The notes beneath the pieces were generated by a model. That model searched no databases and was not told where the DNA came from. It worked only from the letters and a program-made list of their open reading frames with translations. The position numbers and the translations under genes were made by a program. 64,000 nt of DNA, from the NCBI RefSeq assembly GCF_041080795.1, contig NZ_CP129674.1:1054001-1118000 (forward strand). Direction: 5' to 3'. The stretch is from Bifidobacterium sp. WK041_4_12. Lineage in GTDB: Bacteria > Actinomycetota > Actinomycetes > Actinomycetales > Bifidobacteriaceae. Below, piece by piece: positions 18,180 through 27,800 of the stretch (position 1 is the first letter of the stretch; the number at the start of each line of letters is the position of its first letter).

Positions 18180-19037
18180 ATGAGTCTCGATATTCATAGC
18201 GCAGTGCTGGCAGACAACTATGTTCAGCAATGGAACATGTGGCACGATCAGCGAATCGAGGAACTGACATCCCCACATGGTTATCTCGCACCGACCTCGA
18301 TCACATGGGTTGCCGAAGGAGAGAACAAAACAATCGAAGGCATACCGGGCCGATGGTCGGCTCATGATGATGTGCTCCGATACGAACCCGATCTTGCAGC
18401 CTCCGTTCCCGTCATCAATGCCGGCACAACAATCCGCGAGGCGATTGCCTTCACACCGGAGAATTTCGGCGAACAGGCGCTTGCCTATCTCCACTATCGT
18501 GATCTTCGAATCGAAGTGAACTCACAGACTGATCTGGTGCACCAGGACGCTCACCGTTTCTGGATTCGCGTGAAGGATCCTGCAAGCCCCAGTCGGCGTG
18601 ACTTTCGAGGAATACCCCAGTTCCCTCTGGATCGAAAATGGCGTATCGAAGCATCGTTTACGAGAAACCACAACAGGGATCTTGACATTCATGATTCGGT
18701 CGTCACCACGGTGCTGCAATCATATCCGATTCTCGGCTACGTGAACTTCAGCCATGAAGGCCAGCAGCATTCCCTGGTCGTGTCCAACGTCTTCGGACAT
18801 GCCAGCATATTCTTTTCCGACGAAACCAGCGGAAATGAAAGCTACGCGATAGGGCGCGTCCTTCAGCTTGACGCGCTCAGCCTGGATGATCTGGAAGCCA
18901 TCGATTTCAACTATGCAATCAACTATCCCTGCGCCTTTTCGATATTCTGCACATGCCCGATCCCATCCAAAAGAAACCATCTGCCATTCGCGGTAACAGC
19001 AGGCGAGCAGTCGCCTGAGGATGAAGCACAGTACTAG
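18180..19037 (+). CDS. DUF1684 family protein
   Basis: A 285-residue soluble protein of the DUF1684 family. Recognised by the N-terminal WNMWHDQRIEELTSPHGYLA, the central DFRGIPQFPLDRKWRIEASF, and the C-terminal signature DFNYAINYPCAFSIFCTCPIPSKRNHLPFAV with cysteine pair and Asn-rich turn. The biochemical role of DUF1684 is not established. AGAGGAG precedes the ATG. Its place between the binding protein and the aminotransferase, 60 and 41 bp away, implies it works on the imported compound or its product. Confidence 0.82.
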   Translation: MSLDIHSAVLADNYVQQWNMWHDQRIEELTSPHGYLAPTSITWVAEGENKTIEGIPGRWSAHDDVLRYEPDLAASVPVINAGTTIREAIAFTPENFGEQALAYLHYRDLRIEVNSQTDLVHQDAHRFWIRVKDPASPSRRDFRGIPQFPLDRKWRIEASFTRNHNRDLDIHDSVVTTVLQSYPILGYVNFSHEGQQHSLVVSNVFGHASIFFSDETSGNESYAIGRVLQLDALSLDDLEAIDFNYAINYPCAFSIFCTCPIPSKRNHLPFAVTAGEQSPEDEAQY

Positions 19038-19078
19038 GTTCGCAGCATGAACAGCAAGGCGAAAGGGAGAAGTTTTCG

Positions 19079-20398
19079 ATGACTTACGATGAGCACATTC
19101 TCACGCAACAACAGGGAAAGCCGGCGTTGCGTGAGACTTACGATGATTCCACGACGGATTCTCCATTAGACTTCACGCTGGGTTCCTCGTCGAATCTTCC
19201 GGCCAATCCCTTCTCGGTGATGGACGCTCAGATTGAGCGATACCAATCGCAAGGCATCGATGTCATTGACTTGAGCAAGGCGAACCCTGATCTGCCAACA
19301 CCTGCATTCATTGTGAAAGCAGGTCAGGAAGCGTTGCATTTGCTTGAAAACAACAGGTATTCAGCGTTTGACGGCAAACCGGTTCTGCTCCAAGCGGCAC
19401 AGCAATGGTACAAGAGTCAGCATGGCGTAAGCGTGCAATGGGACACGCAGCTTCTTGCCACCTGTGGAGCTGGGGTAGCGCTGACGGCTGTGACGCAATG
19501 CCTGTTGAAGCGTGGCGACGTGATGCTTGCGGTCGGGCCATACTATCCGCCGTATCAGGCTTTGGCTGATGCTGCAGGTGCTCGGATGGTCACCATCGCG
19601 AGTACTGCTGAAACTGATTTTCTTCCTGATATCGACAGCGTTGACGAAGAAACCTGGAATGCTGCGACCTTGCTGCTGCTGAACTATCCGAATAATCCCA
19701 CGGGCGCGCTCGCAACCCGAGACCTGTTCCGACGATTGGTTGATATCGCACATCGGCATCATGTCATCATTGCCAACGATTTCGCCTATGCGGGACTTGA
19801 ATCAGAAGGCAATCGTCCTATCAGTCTGCTGGCTACGCCCGGTGCATCGGACTGTGCGATTGAAATCGTGAGCATGTCAAAAATGTATGCCATGGCTGGA
19901 TGGCGCTTAGGATTCTGTGCAGGTCCTGCAGAGCTGATGCGAGAGATACGGGAATATCATCATCAACTCTGTTCGAGTCCAACGGGAGCAGTGCAGGATG
20001 CTGGCGCTGTAGCCCTGCTCAGTGACCAGCATTCGGTTCATGAACTTTCGCTGATATATGCGAGAAGGCGCAAGCTGTTTATGCAAGGGCTCGAAGCTGC
20101 TGGATTATCGGTGTTCGATTCCAAAGGATCGGTGTTTGTATGGGTGCGAGTTCCTGAGAATCAGTCAAGCAGCCAATTTGCCCAGGAGTTGCTTTCGCAT
20201 GCGCATGTTGCGGCGATGTCTGGGGAATGCTTCGGCCAATATGGCGAGGGATATGTTCGTCTGAGCCTGCTCACGGACGAGCGAAGGCTTCAGGAAGCTG
20301 CTGCACGAATCGGCAAAATCGGTAAAATCAGCAAACTAGACAAACTAGGCAGAATCAGCGAAATTGACAGACCATGCCTGAACAATGAGACAAGGTGA
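19079..20398 (+). CDS. Class I/II PLP-dependent aminotransferase
   Basis: A fold-type I aminotransferase, 439 aa. Features: LSKANPDLPTPAFIVKAG start, NYPNNPTGAL, NDFAYAGLE with the PLP-contacting Asp and Tyr, and the active-site lysine in SMSKMYAMAGWRLGFCAGP. The arginine that binds the substrate carboxylate is in YVRLSLL. The family covers aspartate, aromatic, methionine and alanine aminotransferases; placement behind MetNIQ and before an HcxA-like reductase suggests methionine or similar. The last ~25 residues (KIGKISKLDKLGRISEID) come from a short DNA repeat and look non-conserved. Confidence 0.85.
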   Translation: MTYDEHILTQQQGKPALRETYDDSTTDSPLDFTLGSSSNLPANPFSVMDAQIERYQSQGIDVIDLSKANPDLPTPAFIVKAGQEALHLLENNRYSAFDGKPVLLQAAQQWYKSQHGVSVQWDTQLLATCGAGVALTAVTQCLLKRGDVMLAVGPYYPPYQALADAAGARMVTIASTAETDFLPDIDSVDEETWNAATLLLLNYPNNPTGALATRDLFRRLVDIAHRHHVIIANDFAYAGLESEGNRPISLLATPGASDCAIEIVSMSKMYAMAGWRLGFCAGPAELMREIREYHHQLCSSPTGAVQDAGAVALLSDQHSVHELSLIYARRRKLFMQGLEAAGLSVFDSKGSVFVWVRVPENQSSSQFAQELLSHAHVAAMSGECFGQYGEGYVRLSLLTDERRLQEAAARIGKIGKISKLDKLGRISEIDRPCLNNETR

Positions 20399-20404
20399 GA
20401 AACA

Positions 20405-21481
20405 GTGGCTTTTGGCGTTCATGATGGCGATATCCGTTCCGGCCCAGACCGATATGTCAACATCGCGGGGGAGGTTCGCAACCTTGACGAATATCTTCAG
20501 CAGTATCATCATCCGGCAATCATCACCGGCGAACGATCATGGCAAGCCTTCAGAAGGTATGCTGATACCTTCGAACCGCATTACCCGGTGTTTCATTACG
20601 ACGGCAGCGCCACCTTGCGTAACGCTCATCAGCTGGCTCAGCAGGTTGAAGGCGCAGACGTCGTTGTTGCCATCGGTGCTGGCAAGCTTTCAGACACGGT
20701 CAAGAACGTTGCCGCTCTCTTGCATTGCAGCATCGTCATGGTCCCCACAATGGCGGCAACATGTGCCGCATATTCTGCGTTCTCGGTCAACTATGACGAA
20801 GAGCACCGGTATGTGAATGCACCCATGCACGCCAGCAACAGCGACATTCTGATAGTCGACCCGCAGTTGATTGCGACGAGTCCGGTTGAATATTTCATAG
20901 GTGGAATAGGCGATACTCTGGCCAAATGGTATGAATCTGCGCCTATTTTTGCTCGTTGCGAGCAGCTGAGTACTTTCGATCGGCTCGCACAGCAAGCTGC
21001 CTCCATCGTTCGCTCCGTCATCATTGAGGAAAGCAAGGATGCCGTATCTTCTCTGCAGACGGGCTTAATCAATGAGCATGTGAACAACGTCATCGATGCC
21101 ATCATCGGTCTCGGGGGAACTGTCGGAGGCTTCGGAGGAGTGCGTGCCCGAGCCTCTGGAGCTCATGCGATGCACGATGCGCTCACTCTGCTTCCAGAAT
21201 CATCGCCTGTGGTGCATGGTGCCAAAGTCGCCTATGGGATAATCGTGCAGCTGCTGGTCGAAGACAAGACCGGTGAAGCTAGAAGACTCCTACCATTCTA
21301 TGATTCGATCGGGCTACCGCATTCATTCGCAGACATGGGCATGACACCCTCTGCTGAGAAATGGCGGACTGTGGCGGAAGCTGCTGCAGATCCGTCCTTC
21401 TCGTTCTGCAGAGCAGTGCCCAACATAACCCCGCAGAGAATCCTCAGCGCCATGAATCAGGCAGAGTATAGCCTCTCCTGA
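20405..21481 (+). CDS. GldA-like dehydrogenase related to HcxA/YbdH
   Basis: A 358-residue member of the glycerol dehydrogenase/Fe-ADH superfamily. VVVAIGAGKLSDTVKNVAALL is the dinucleotide site, and VPTMAATCAAYSAFSV, GIGDTLAKWYE, GAHAMHDALT and HGAKVAYGI carry the metal ligands. These blocks resemble E. coli HcxA (YbdH), which reduces 2-oxo acids to 2-hydroxy acids and whose gene neighbours the methionine aminotransferase gene ybdL. GTG start with AAGGTGAG upstream, 6 bp after the aminotransferase, so the pair is translated together. Glycerol or hydroxy-ketone substrates remain possible. Confidence 0.8.
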   Translation: MAFGVHDGDIRSGPDRYVNIAGEVRNLDEYLQQYHHPAIITGERSWQAFRRYADTFEPHYPVFHYDGSATLRNAHQLAQQVEGADVVVAIGAGKLSDTVKNVAALLHCSIVMVPTMAATCAAYSAFSVNYDEEHRYVNAPMHASNSDILIVDPQLIATSPVEYFIGGIGDTLAKWYESAPIFARCEQLSTFDRLAQQAASIVRSVIIEESKDAVSSLQTGLINEHVNNVIDAIIGLGGTVGGFGGVRARASGAHAMHDALTLLPESSPVVHGAKVAYGIIVQLLVEDKTGEARRLLPFYDSIGLPHSFADMGMTPSAEKWRTVAEAAADPSFSFCRAVPNITPQRILSAMNQAEYSLS

Positions 21482-22019
21482 CAGTTTCTGCAGCTCAGTG
21501 GGGTCTGCTGGTTCGAATATGTGGATATGCGTGGCAGACATACGGTACCATGTCGGGTGTCTAGACATTGCACCGCTCTTGTGGCGGCAGCATGGAGCAC
21601 AGGGTTATGAAAGTCAGTGATCGTTACCGAGCTATTCCTGACAAAGAGATGGTCGATGCGACTCACACCCCGATATGTGTCCATCAAGAGTTCGTGTTGT
21701 TGGAAGAGCGTTACGGAAAAATTGGGATGCAGAACGAATTGAGAGCAAGTATTCTTCGAGTTCTTCGACCAGCAAGGACATCTGCCGCCAGTGCCCCAAA
21801 CCCACTGCCAGAAGCACACTACGTTGGCACCGCAACCATACGGGCAAGCCAACAATGTCAAGAAATATCTAAGACATCATATCGCTTTGAACTTGCTCTT
21901 GTGCATGGTGAGCAGCGGAAAGTGTCGATGTTCTTGGCCTGGCAGTCATATAATTCTTGAGCTTCACGTTTGATATTGCGCCAAAAATCGTCGTTCTGCT
22001 GGGCTTGTTGCGTGTCTGG
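21482..22019. other. Gene-poor stretch, probably decayed
   Basis: About 540 bp with only short overlapping ORFs on both strands. A 130-codon plus-strand ORF at 21568-21960 has no recognisable domain or ribosome site and is crossed by ORFs of similar length on the other strand. It precedes clearly broken genes on the right, so I read it as degraded sequence. Confidence 0.45.
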
Positions 22020-22306
22020 TCAGTGGTGTGAGTGGACGAATCTGATGTCCATTCCCAGACTTTTGGCTATGCTGACAATGTTTTCGTATGAGGGATTGCC
22101 GTTTTCTGTCAATGCCTTGTATAGTCCGCTTCTGCTGTGCCGGTGTCATTGGATGTCTGGCTGATTCGTCTGCGCGCCTTGGTGACATTGCCGAGAGCGG
22201 CCTGCACGAGGCGCGTGCCTCCCTCGTCCGTGGCGGCGTTGAGATAGTCCGCGATGTCCTTTTCGCTATGCAGGTGCTCGCTGATGTCGAATCTATGAGT
22301 GTCCAT
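22020..22306 (-). pseudogene. HigA-like addiction-module antitoxin, frameshifted
   Basis: Reads MDTHRFDISEHLHSEKDIAD then YLNAATDEGGTRLVQAALGN, the start of the small HTH antitoxins that pair with RelE-superfamily HigB-type killer proteins. A one-base loss near 22140 shifts the frame; the continuation RSGLYKALTENGNPSYENIV and SIAKSLGMDIRF completes the HTH domain in the neighbouring frame, ending at TGA 22020-22022. Total length is 287 bp, one base short of a whole number of codons. The toxin remnant lies just upstream, overlapping by 14 bp, as in intact pairs. Confidence 0.7.
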
Positions 22307-22463
22307 TGTCGGGCGGTTCCTTCCATCGTGAAGCCTGTCTGGGAAGTCTCTTGATGTCCCTGCTCTGCGTGGATTTGCAGCCTCTGCCGACGAGCTGAAT
22401 TGAGTCTTCGATGTGTGAGACATCAATGTGGGTGAGTCTGGCATAGATGGCTGTTCCGGCTCT
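22293..22463 (-). pseudogene. HigB-like toxin remnant
   Basis: An open frame upstream of and overlapping the antitoxin remnant. Its end, GRGCKSTQSRDIKRLPRQ followed by ASRWKE, matches the C-terminal GGDKSTQxxDIxxA block of the HigB/RelE-type addiction-module killer family. The preceding YARLTHIDVSHIEDSIQLVG resembles the central part but lacks about 25-30 residues before the terminal block, and the N-terminal half is replaced by glycosyltransferase sequence. The toxin is therefore non-functional. Confidence 0.55.
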
Positions 22464-22467
22464 GGCG

Positions 22468-22653
22468 CTGCTCGGAAAGGTAGCCGTTGTGCGTGGTGAT
22501 GCAGCGTGCGAGCGTATGCTCCTCGTTGTAGACGGGAATCACGATATCGGCATCAACGTGACGTGAATATCCGCATCGCTGTGCGATTTCGCTGCCGACA
22601 CCGTGCGGTGTGACGTCTACCGGCCTGCTATGTGTCTCATTGTTGTTGTCCAT
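22468..22653 (-). pseudogene. Family 2 glycosyltransferase, N-terminal fragment
   Basis: From an ATG at 22653 the frame reads a variable ~33-residue start and then DADIVIPVYNEEHTLARC, the first beta strand and nucleotide-binding loop of GT2 (GT-A) glycosyltransferases. Homology ends after YLSEQ, where the toxin remnant begins. No further GT2 domain (DXD motif, membrane helices) occurs nearby. It is the stump of a gene whose remainder has been deleted. Confidence 0.6.
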
Positions 22654-22853
22654 ACTGGTATAGAACAACCACGCTCTTGTTGTTTGCTTCACTCATCATC
22701 ATTGTTCCATTCAATCCTACGTAAAGGTCCCTGTATGTTTTCTGAGAGTTATCTGTATCGCGTGGATTTATGCTGCTTGTTTTGTTTCGGCTGTGTTTCG
22801 TTGGTTCGTTCGTTGGTAATGGTCGAAATATTTACACTATATACGATGCTGCT

Positions 22854-23858
22854 CGTCATGTTCGTTGCATGATTTTCTCGCTGGGTTTCATATATTCGAG
22901 GGTTTTTCTGGGTCGGTCGTTGAGTTCTTCGGCGACGGCGTCTAGGTAGTCCTCGGGGTAGATGCTCAGGTCTGTGTCTTTGGAAAAGTATTGGCGTAGA
23001 GTTCGCTGCCTTGGTCCCAGGGCAGGGCGTTGCGCAGGAGTTTGGGCAGGTGGCGCATCTTGGCGATGATGGCGTGCTGCACGCTCTGGGCGTCGTGGTG
23101 GTCGGGCAGGTGCAGCAGGATGGTGAACCGGGTGGCGCGTTCGACCAGGGTGCCGATGGCGGAACGGTCGCCGGTGCCGCAGATCAGGTCGCCTTCCCAG
23201 TGGCCGGGCACGGCCCGGTCCTCGATGCTGGCGGGCCGCTCGCTGATCATGATCATGGGTTCGCGGAATCGTGGGGTGCGCGCGTTGGTGTTCTCCTGGG
23301 GTTTGCGTGTGGTGCGTCCCGATCGCAGTGCCTGTTGCAGGTCGAGTTTCAAAGTGCCTTTGGCTTGCACGTAGATGGCCTGGTAGATGGTTTCATGGCA
23401 TGCTTGCATGTTCCTGTTATCCCCGTGCTCGCGTTTGAGCCGACCGTCGGTCTGCTCGCGACTGATGCTCGAGGCGCTGCGTTGCAGCAGCAGGGCTATC
23501 ATGCGTATCGAGTCTCCATTGTGGAGTCGGTCGGCGATGCTGATGCGTTCGGATTGGCTCAGATAGCGTGTGCTGATGGGCTTGGGCTGGTCCATGTCAT
23601 GACGATACCAGTCAACCAAGGGCCGTTCGTTCCTGCCCGTGCTTCTGGTTCGCTCGTTGCGCCATGTTTTCCCCGTGCGTTTGGATACCCCGACCATGCG
23701 GGCAGCCTGGGTGAAGTTCATGCCTTGGTTCAACAGCTCAACATAGTGGACGCGTCTCGCCCGGCACATCGCACGCCGGGTCGCATAGACCACGCCCCGA
23801 TACTCGTATTGCGACATCCACACCTCCCAGAAGGACAGATGTTGCAACGATCACCAGA
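22854..23858 (-). mobile_element. Decayed IS30-family insertion sequence
   Basis: The element spans the broken transposase described in the next entry plus short ends. Reading inward, both ends share TCGTTGCA (plus strand 22862-22869; minus strand 23850-23843), with weaker matches outside it, as expected of degenerate terminal inverted repeats. The outer limits are approximate. It separates the glycosyltransferase/toxin debris on the left from a surface-protein fragment on the right. Confidence 0.7.
22856..23817 (-). pseudogene. IS30-family transposase with two internal deletions
   Basis: Starts MSQYEYRGVVYATRRAM after GGGAGG. HTH motif NFTQAARMVGVSKRTGKTWR and second HTH (RISIADRLHNGDSIRMIALL, SASSISRE) are present. 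An in-frame loss of about 50 residues follows SSISRE. CHETIYQAIYVQ and the catalytic aspartates in GHWEGDLICG and LPWDQGSE remain. A second deletion right after WDQGSE removes the segment with the DDE glutamate and shifts frame; the true C-terminus (YPEDYLDAVAEELNDRPRK to MQRT) continues in another frame to 22856. It cannot be catalytic. Confidence 0.85.
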
Positions 23859-24476
23859 ACCTAACCTATGCCATGGTGGTCGACGAGTGGGGGAGTATTC
23901 GAGACAACATCTCTGTTGGAATTAAAAACTATGGTTTGCGTCCTGCTACGCGCGTGAATCTGAAGCCTCTGGTGCTGTCGGCATCGCATGTGGATCAGAC
24001 GCAGAACAATGCTCATGATTTGCGCCTTACCTTTGTGGATGGACGAGGAAACGCTGTCAAACCCGTCGGGAGCACTTGCTGACTACAGGGTTGTCATATC
24101 CGGCACGCACAGTCTGGGCGGCAATGAATATGGCTGGAAGCTGGTCAATGCCTCGAACACGGTGGTGGCTTTGGGCAGTTCCTCTGCCGGGACCATGACC
24201 GTTCCCGACGATGTGCGTAACGGTGAATATACGCTCTGGTATTGGGGGCAGCAGGATGGAACCGCTGCGAAAGGCTGGTCGAACAAGGCCACGGTGCCTC
24301 ACCAGCAGTCGGTGACATTGCAAGGTTCGCTCACCAGCCTGCCATATACAGGCAGTGCTCACTTCTGGTGGCTGATAGCCTTGCTTGCAGGAGGAATATT
24401 GCTTCTTGCCGGCTACCTGTATACGCGTGCCGGGTCGTGGCGTTCTCTGAGTCGGAGTGCAAGCTCATCCCAATGA
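23858..24476 (+). pseudogene. LPXTG surface protein, C-terminal fragment, frameshifted
   Basis: Begins at the IS30 border with NLTYAMVVDEWGSIRDN and continues to KPVGSTC and a stop at 24081; the next frame then carries LADYRVVISGTHSLGG through to the end, so one frameshift lies near 24060-24080. The end has a sortase signal: LPYTG, a hydrophobic helix (WWLIALLAGGILLLAGYLY) and a positively charged tail (TRAGSWR). This is the wall-anchored C-terminus of a surface or pilin-like protein whose N-terminal part is missing. Confidence 0.7.
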
Positions 24477-24632
24477 CCGTGATATTGAAAGGCCCGTAGT
24501 GTTGAAACGCTCATGTTTCGGCAATGCAGTGTTGTTGAGATGCTCATATTGCAGAAATGCGGCTTTTCATGTTGCGATGTGGGTTTTGGGTGGTGAAATT
24601 GGGGGTTTATGCCTTCATATTTCGCGGCATGT

Positions 24633-24756
24633 CGAGTTTTGTTGCCTTTTTTGGGGATTCTCTGAGTATGACCCTGCTGCCGTGTTGTTATGCGGCCGTT
24701 CTGAACGGTTTGATGGCTTGTTTTTCGAAGATATTTGAAAAAGGCAACAAAACTCG
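24633..24756. repeat. Hairpin element, copy B
   Basis: A 124-bp element with arms CGAGTTTTGTTGCCTTTT (from 24633) and AAAAGGCAACAAAACTCG (to 24756). It lies between the LPYTG fragment (plus strand) and the mmpL gene (minus strand), within an otherwise empty 368-bp gap. Its interior resembles the reverse complement of copy C (shared CCCTGCT, GCCGTT-like and GTTTTT..TTCGAAG blocks in order), so copies B and C belong to the same family beyond their ends. Confidence 0.82.
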
Positions 24757-24776
24757 TATCCTGTGGTGAATTGGCG

Positions 24777-24811
24777 TCTGTCCGCCCGGTGTTCGAACCC
24801 GGACGGACAGA
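24777..24811 (-). terminator. Hairpin after the MmpL gene
   Basis: TCTGTCCG at 24777-24784 pairs with CGGACAGA at 24804-24811, and CCGG inside pairs with CCGG, giving a GC-rich stem 34 bp downstream of the mmpL stop. No uridine run follows on the minus strand, so it is a stem-loop of terminator type rather than a canonical intrinsic terminator. Confidence 0.45.
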
Positions 24812-24844
24812 TACCGGCTCATTGCGGTGGTATTACCGACTGTT

Positions 24845-27800
24845 TCAGACGGCGGGGAGTTCCTCGGTCGTGTCGGGTTCCAGAGATGTGCCCTCAGCGT
24901 CGATGTGCGGCAGTATCCGGTCAAGGAATGAGGGGAACCACCATGCTGCATGACCCAAGAGGTGCATGGAAGCGGGAACAATCAGCATGCGCACCACGAA
25001 GGCATCCACAAGAACACCAAAGGCCAGGCCGAAACCAATGGATTTAATCATGATGGAAATGCTTCCCGCGAATCCCATGAACACGGCGACCATGATGATG
25101 GCAGCCGCAATAACAACCGTCCTGCCGGCTTTCAGCCCGTGGGTGACCGCGCTTCGAGGGTCTGCGCCCTTCACATAGGCTTCGCGCATGCCAGATACCA
25201 GGAAGAGCTGATAATCCATAGCCAGGCCGAAGAGAATGCCGATGAGCAGGACAGGGAGGAAGCTGAGGACCGGACCGGGATCGTGCACGCCGCTCAGACT
25301 GGAGAACCAGCCCCATTGGAAGAGCGCGGTCAACCCTCCGAAGGTGGAGAGCACAGACAGCGCGAAACCGCCTGCTGCAATCAGCGGCACCAGAATGGAG
25401 CGGAACACCACCATGAGAATCAGGAACGACAAGCCAATCACAATGATCAGATAGGTGGGAAGCACGCTGGCGATCTTCTCCGACATGTCGATATTCATGC
25501 TCGCATTGCCCGATACGCCGAGCGTTACTGTGCCCGAGAATGCCTGGCGTGCGCTGCCCGTGTCACTATGCCCGGTGACGGTGAGATGCGTGGGTGAAAT
25601 ATTACGCAGGTCATGGACGAGCTGTTCGGTCTGTGCACTGGTCGGCCCGGTCTTGGGATACACCTGGAAGGCAAGATAGTCACGATTTGCAGACACGCCA
25701 ACCGGCGCGACCGCCTTGACATCGTTCACCGATGCGATGCGCTGCGCGATGGCGAGTTTTGTGGCGTTCACATCGTCCTGCGCAACCGATTTCGGAAGGG
25801 TTGCCGTCACTACCAGCGGACCATTCGAACCTTCGCCAAACTGTGAGGCCATCGTTTTGTATGCCTTGTATTGGGTGGATGTAACAGGTTCGGAAGACCC
25901 GTCCGGTATGCCCAGTCGCATGGAAGCCGCAGGCAGCGCAATCACGATAAGGGCGACCAGACCAGCCACCAGCGTTATTGCGGCGCGGACCGTGCTCATG
26001 GGCTTGACAGCCTGTGCCGTCTGGGATGCGCCATTGCGCAGCTCGGTCACGGCACGACGCTTGCGTCTTGGCAGGATCTTCATACCCAGCAGGGAGAGCA
26101 GCGCCGGTACAAGGGTAACCGACAGCAGCATGGCCATGACGATGCAGATGGCGGCCACATCACCCATAAGACCCAGGAATCCTATGCCCGTCACGTTCAA
26201 CGCCAGCAAGGCTATGACCACGGTGCTTGCCGCAAAGACGACCGCACTGCCTGAGGTTCCTGTCGCCAAGGCGATGGACTCCTTGGTGGGCATGCCGTTC
26301 AACAACTGCCGGCGATGACGGTTGAGAATGAACAGTGAATAGTCGATGCCCACGGCAAGGCCAAGCATGAGACCAAGAACAGGCGTGACTGACATCATGG
26401 ACACCATGCCCGAGAAGGAGAGCGAAGCCAAGGTGCCCACGCCCACGCCCACGATTGCTGAAATAAGCGGCAGACCCGCGGCCACCAAGGTGCCGAGCAT
26501 GATGAACAGCACGACGGCTGCTGCAATGACGCCAATGATTTCCGTGGAACCCATTTCTGGGACGGAACGTGAAATGTCCGAAGCGTATTCCACCGCAACG
26601 CCCGCAGGTAGGTTCTTGGAAATATGAGTCATGACGGCCTGTTTCACCGACGGTTGAACGTTCAGCGTGTCATCGTTGAAGATAACCGTTCCCAAGGCCG
26701 TACTGCGGTCGGCCGAAACCACCGAAATACCCTTGGCCAGATCAACGAGTTTGGTGGCATCCGCCAGCTCAGCCTTCTTGGCAGGCAATTCCTTTTCCGC
26801 AGTGTTGATCGTTGCCAGACCATCGGTGATTTGCTGTTGATGGGTTGCGATCTGCTTCTCATTATCGGCAATGGTCTGCGATGCCTTGTTGAGACTCTGC
26901 TGCCCGGTTTGCAACTGTGCCAGACCTGTGTCGATCTGTTCCTGCGCGGCGGCCAGCTTTTGCAGGCCCAAGGTGATTTCCGACTGCTTGCCCTGCATCG
27001 TGGTTTTGGCCGCGTTGAGCTGCTGTTGGCCGGAAGTCAACTGGGTGCTGGCTGCGTTAAGCTGCTGCTGACCCGCAATCAAGGCTGCGATGGTGCTGTC
27101 ATAGTTGAGTTCGGAACGGTGCTGTGCAATCTCCCGCGAGACCGCATCATAGTTGAGTTTTGCACGTCCTGATGAAATCTGCTGCTGAGCGGCGTCAAGA
27201 CTGTTGCGCACATTCGTGAGATAGGCAGTGAGCGTGCGCTCGTCAGTGATGCCGCCATTCTTGACATGGAACCCTGCCACAATGCTGTCAATTCTCGACG
27301 TTGCCTGCGTGTGACTGGTCTGAGCGGCGGTTAACTGTTGTTGCAGCGCCGCACATTCCTGAGAGGAGTCCGCCGTGGAGGATGCGGGGCAGCCGAGTTG
27401 CGAAAGCTGCTGCTGCACGTCAGTGATGGTGTTCTGCGCCTTGTCTCGCTGCTCCTGCATGAGGGTGAGCTGCTGTTGCGCCTGAGCAATCTGTGCGCTG
27501 GCGGAATCATGCTGTATCTGCGCGCTGTCCAGCTTAGCCTTGGCCTGATTGATGGTGGCGCTCGCAGCATCAAGCTGCTGTTTTGCGCTGACAACCTTCT
27601 GCCTGTTGGCATCAAGCATCTTCTGCTTGGCGGAGACCTGGGCAAGGCCGTCGCTGATCTGCTGTGATTTGCTGTCAATCAGAGTGTTGGCATCCGAAAG
27701 CTGCGACTGTCCTAAGAGGATTTTCTCCCTGTTGGTGTTGATCTGCTGCTGTCCGTTGGCAAGTTTCTGCTCACCGGTGATGAGGGCGAGCTGTCCGCTG

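Noticed and set aside
21568..21960. 130-codon ORF after the HcxA-like gene
   Set aside because: No ribosome site, no recognisable motif, and comparable ORFs on the other strand; treated as degraded DNA.
23011..23925. 304-codon plus-strand ORF across the IS30 element
   Set aside because: It is antisense to the transposase, has Gly/Val/Ala-biased composition expected from complementing that gene, and matches no family I recognise.
24777..24811. tRNA-like T-loop (GTTCGAACCC) in the gap after mmpL
   Set aside because: It sits in a simple stem-loop; no D arm or anticodon arm can be formed around it.
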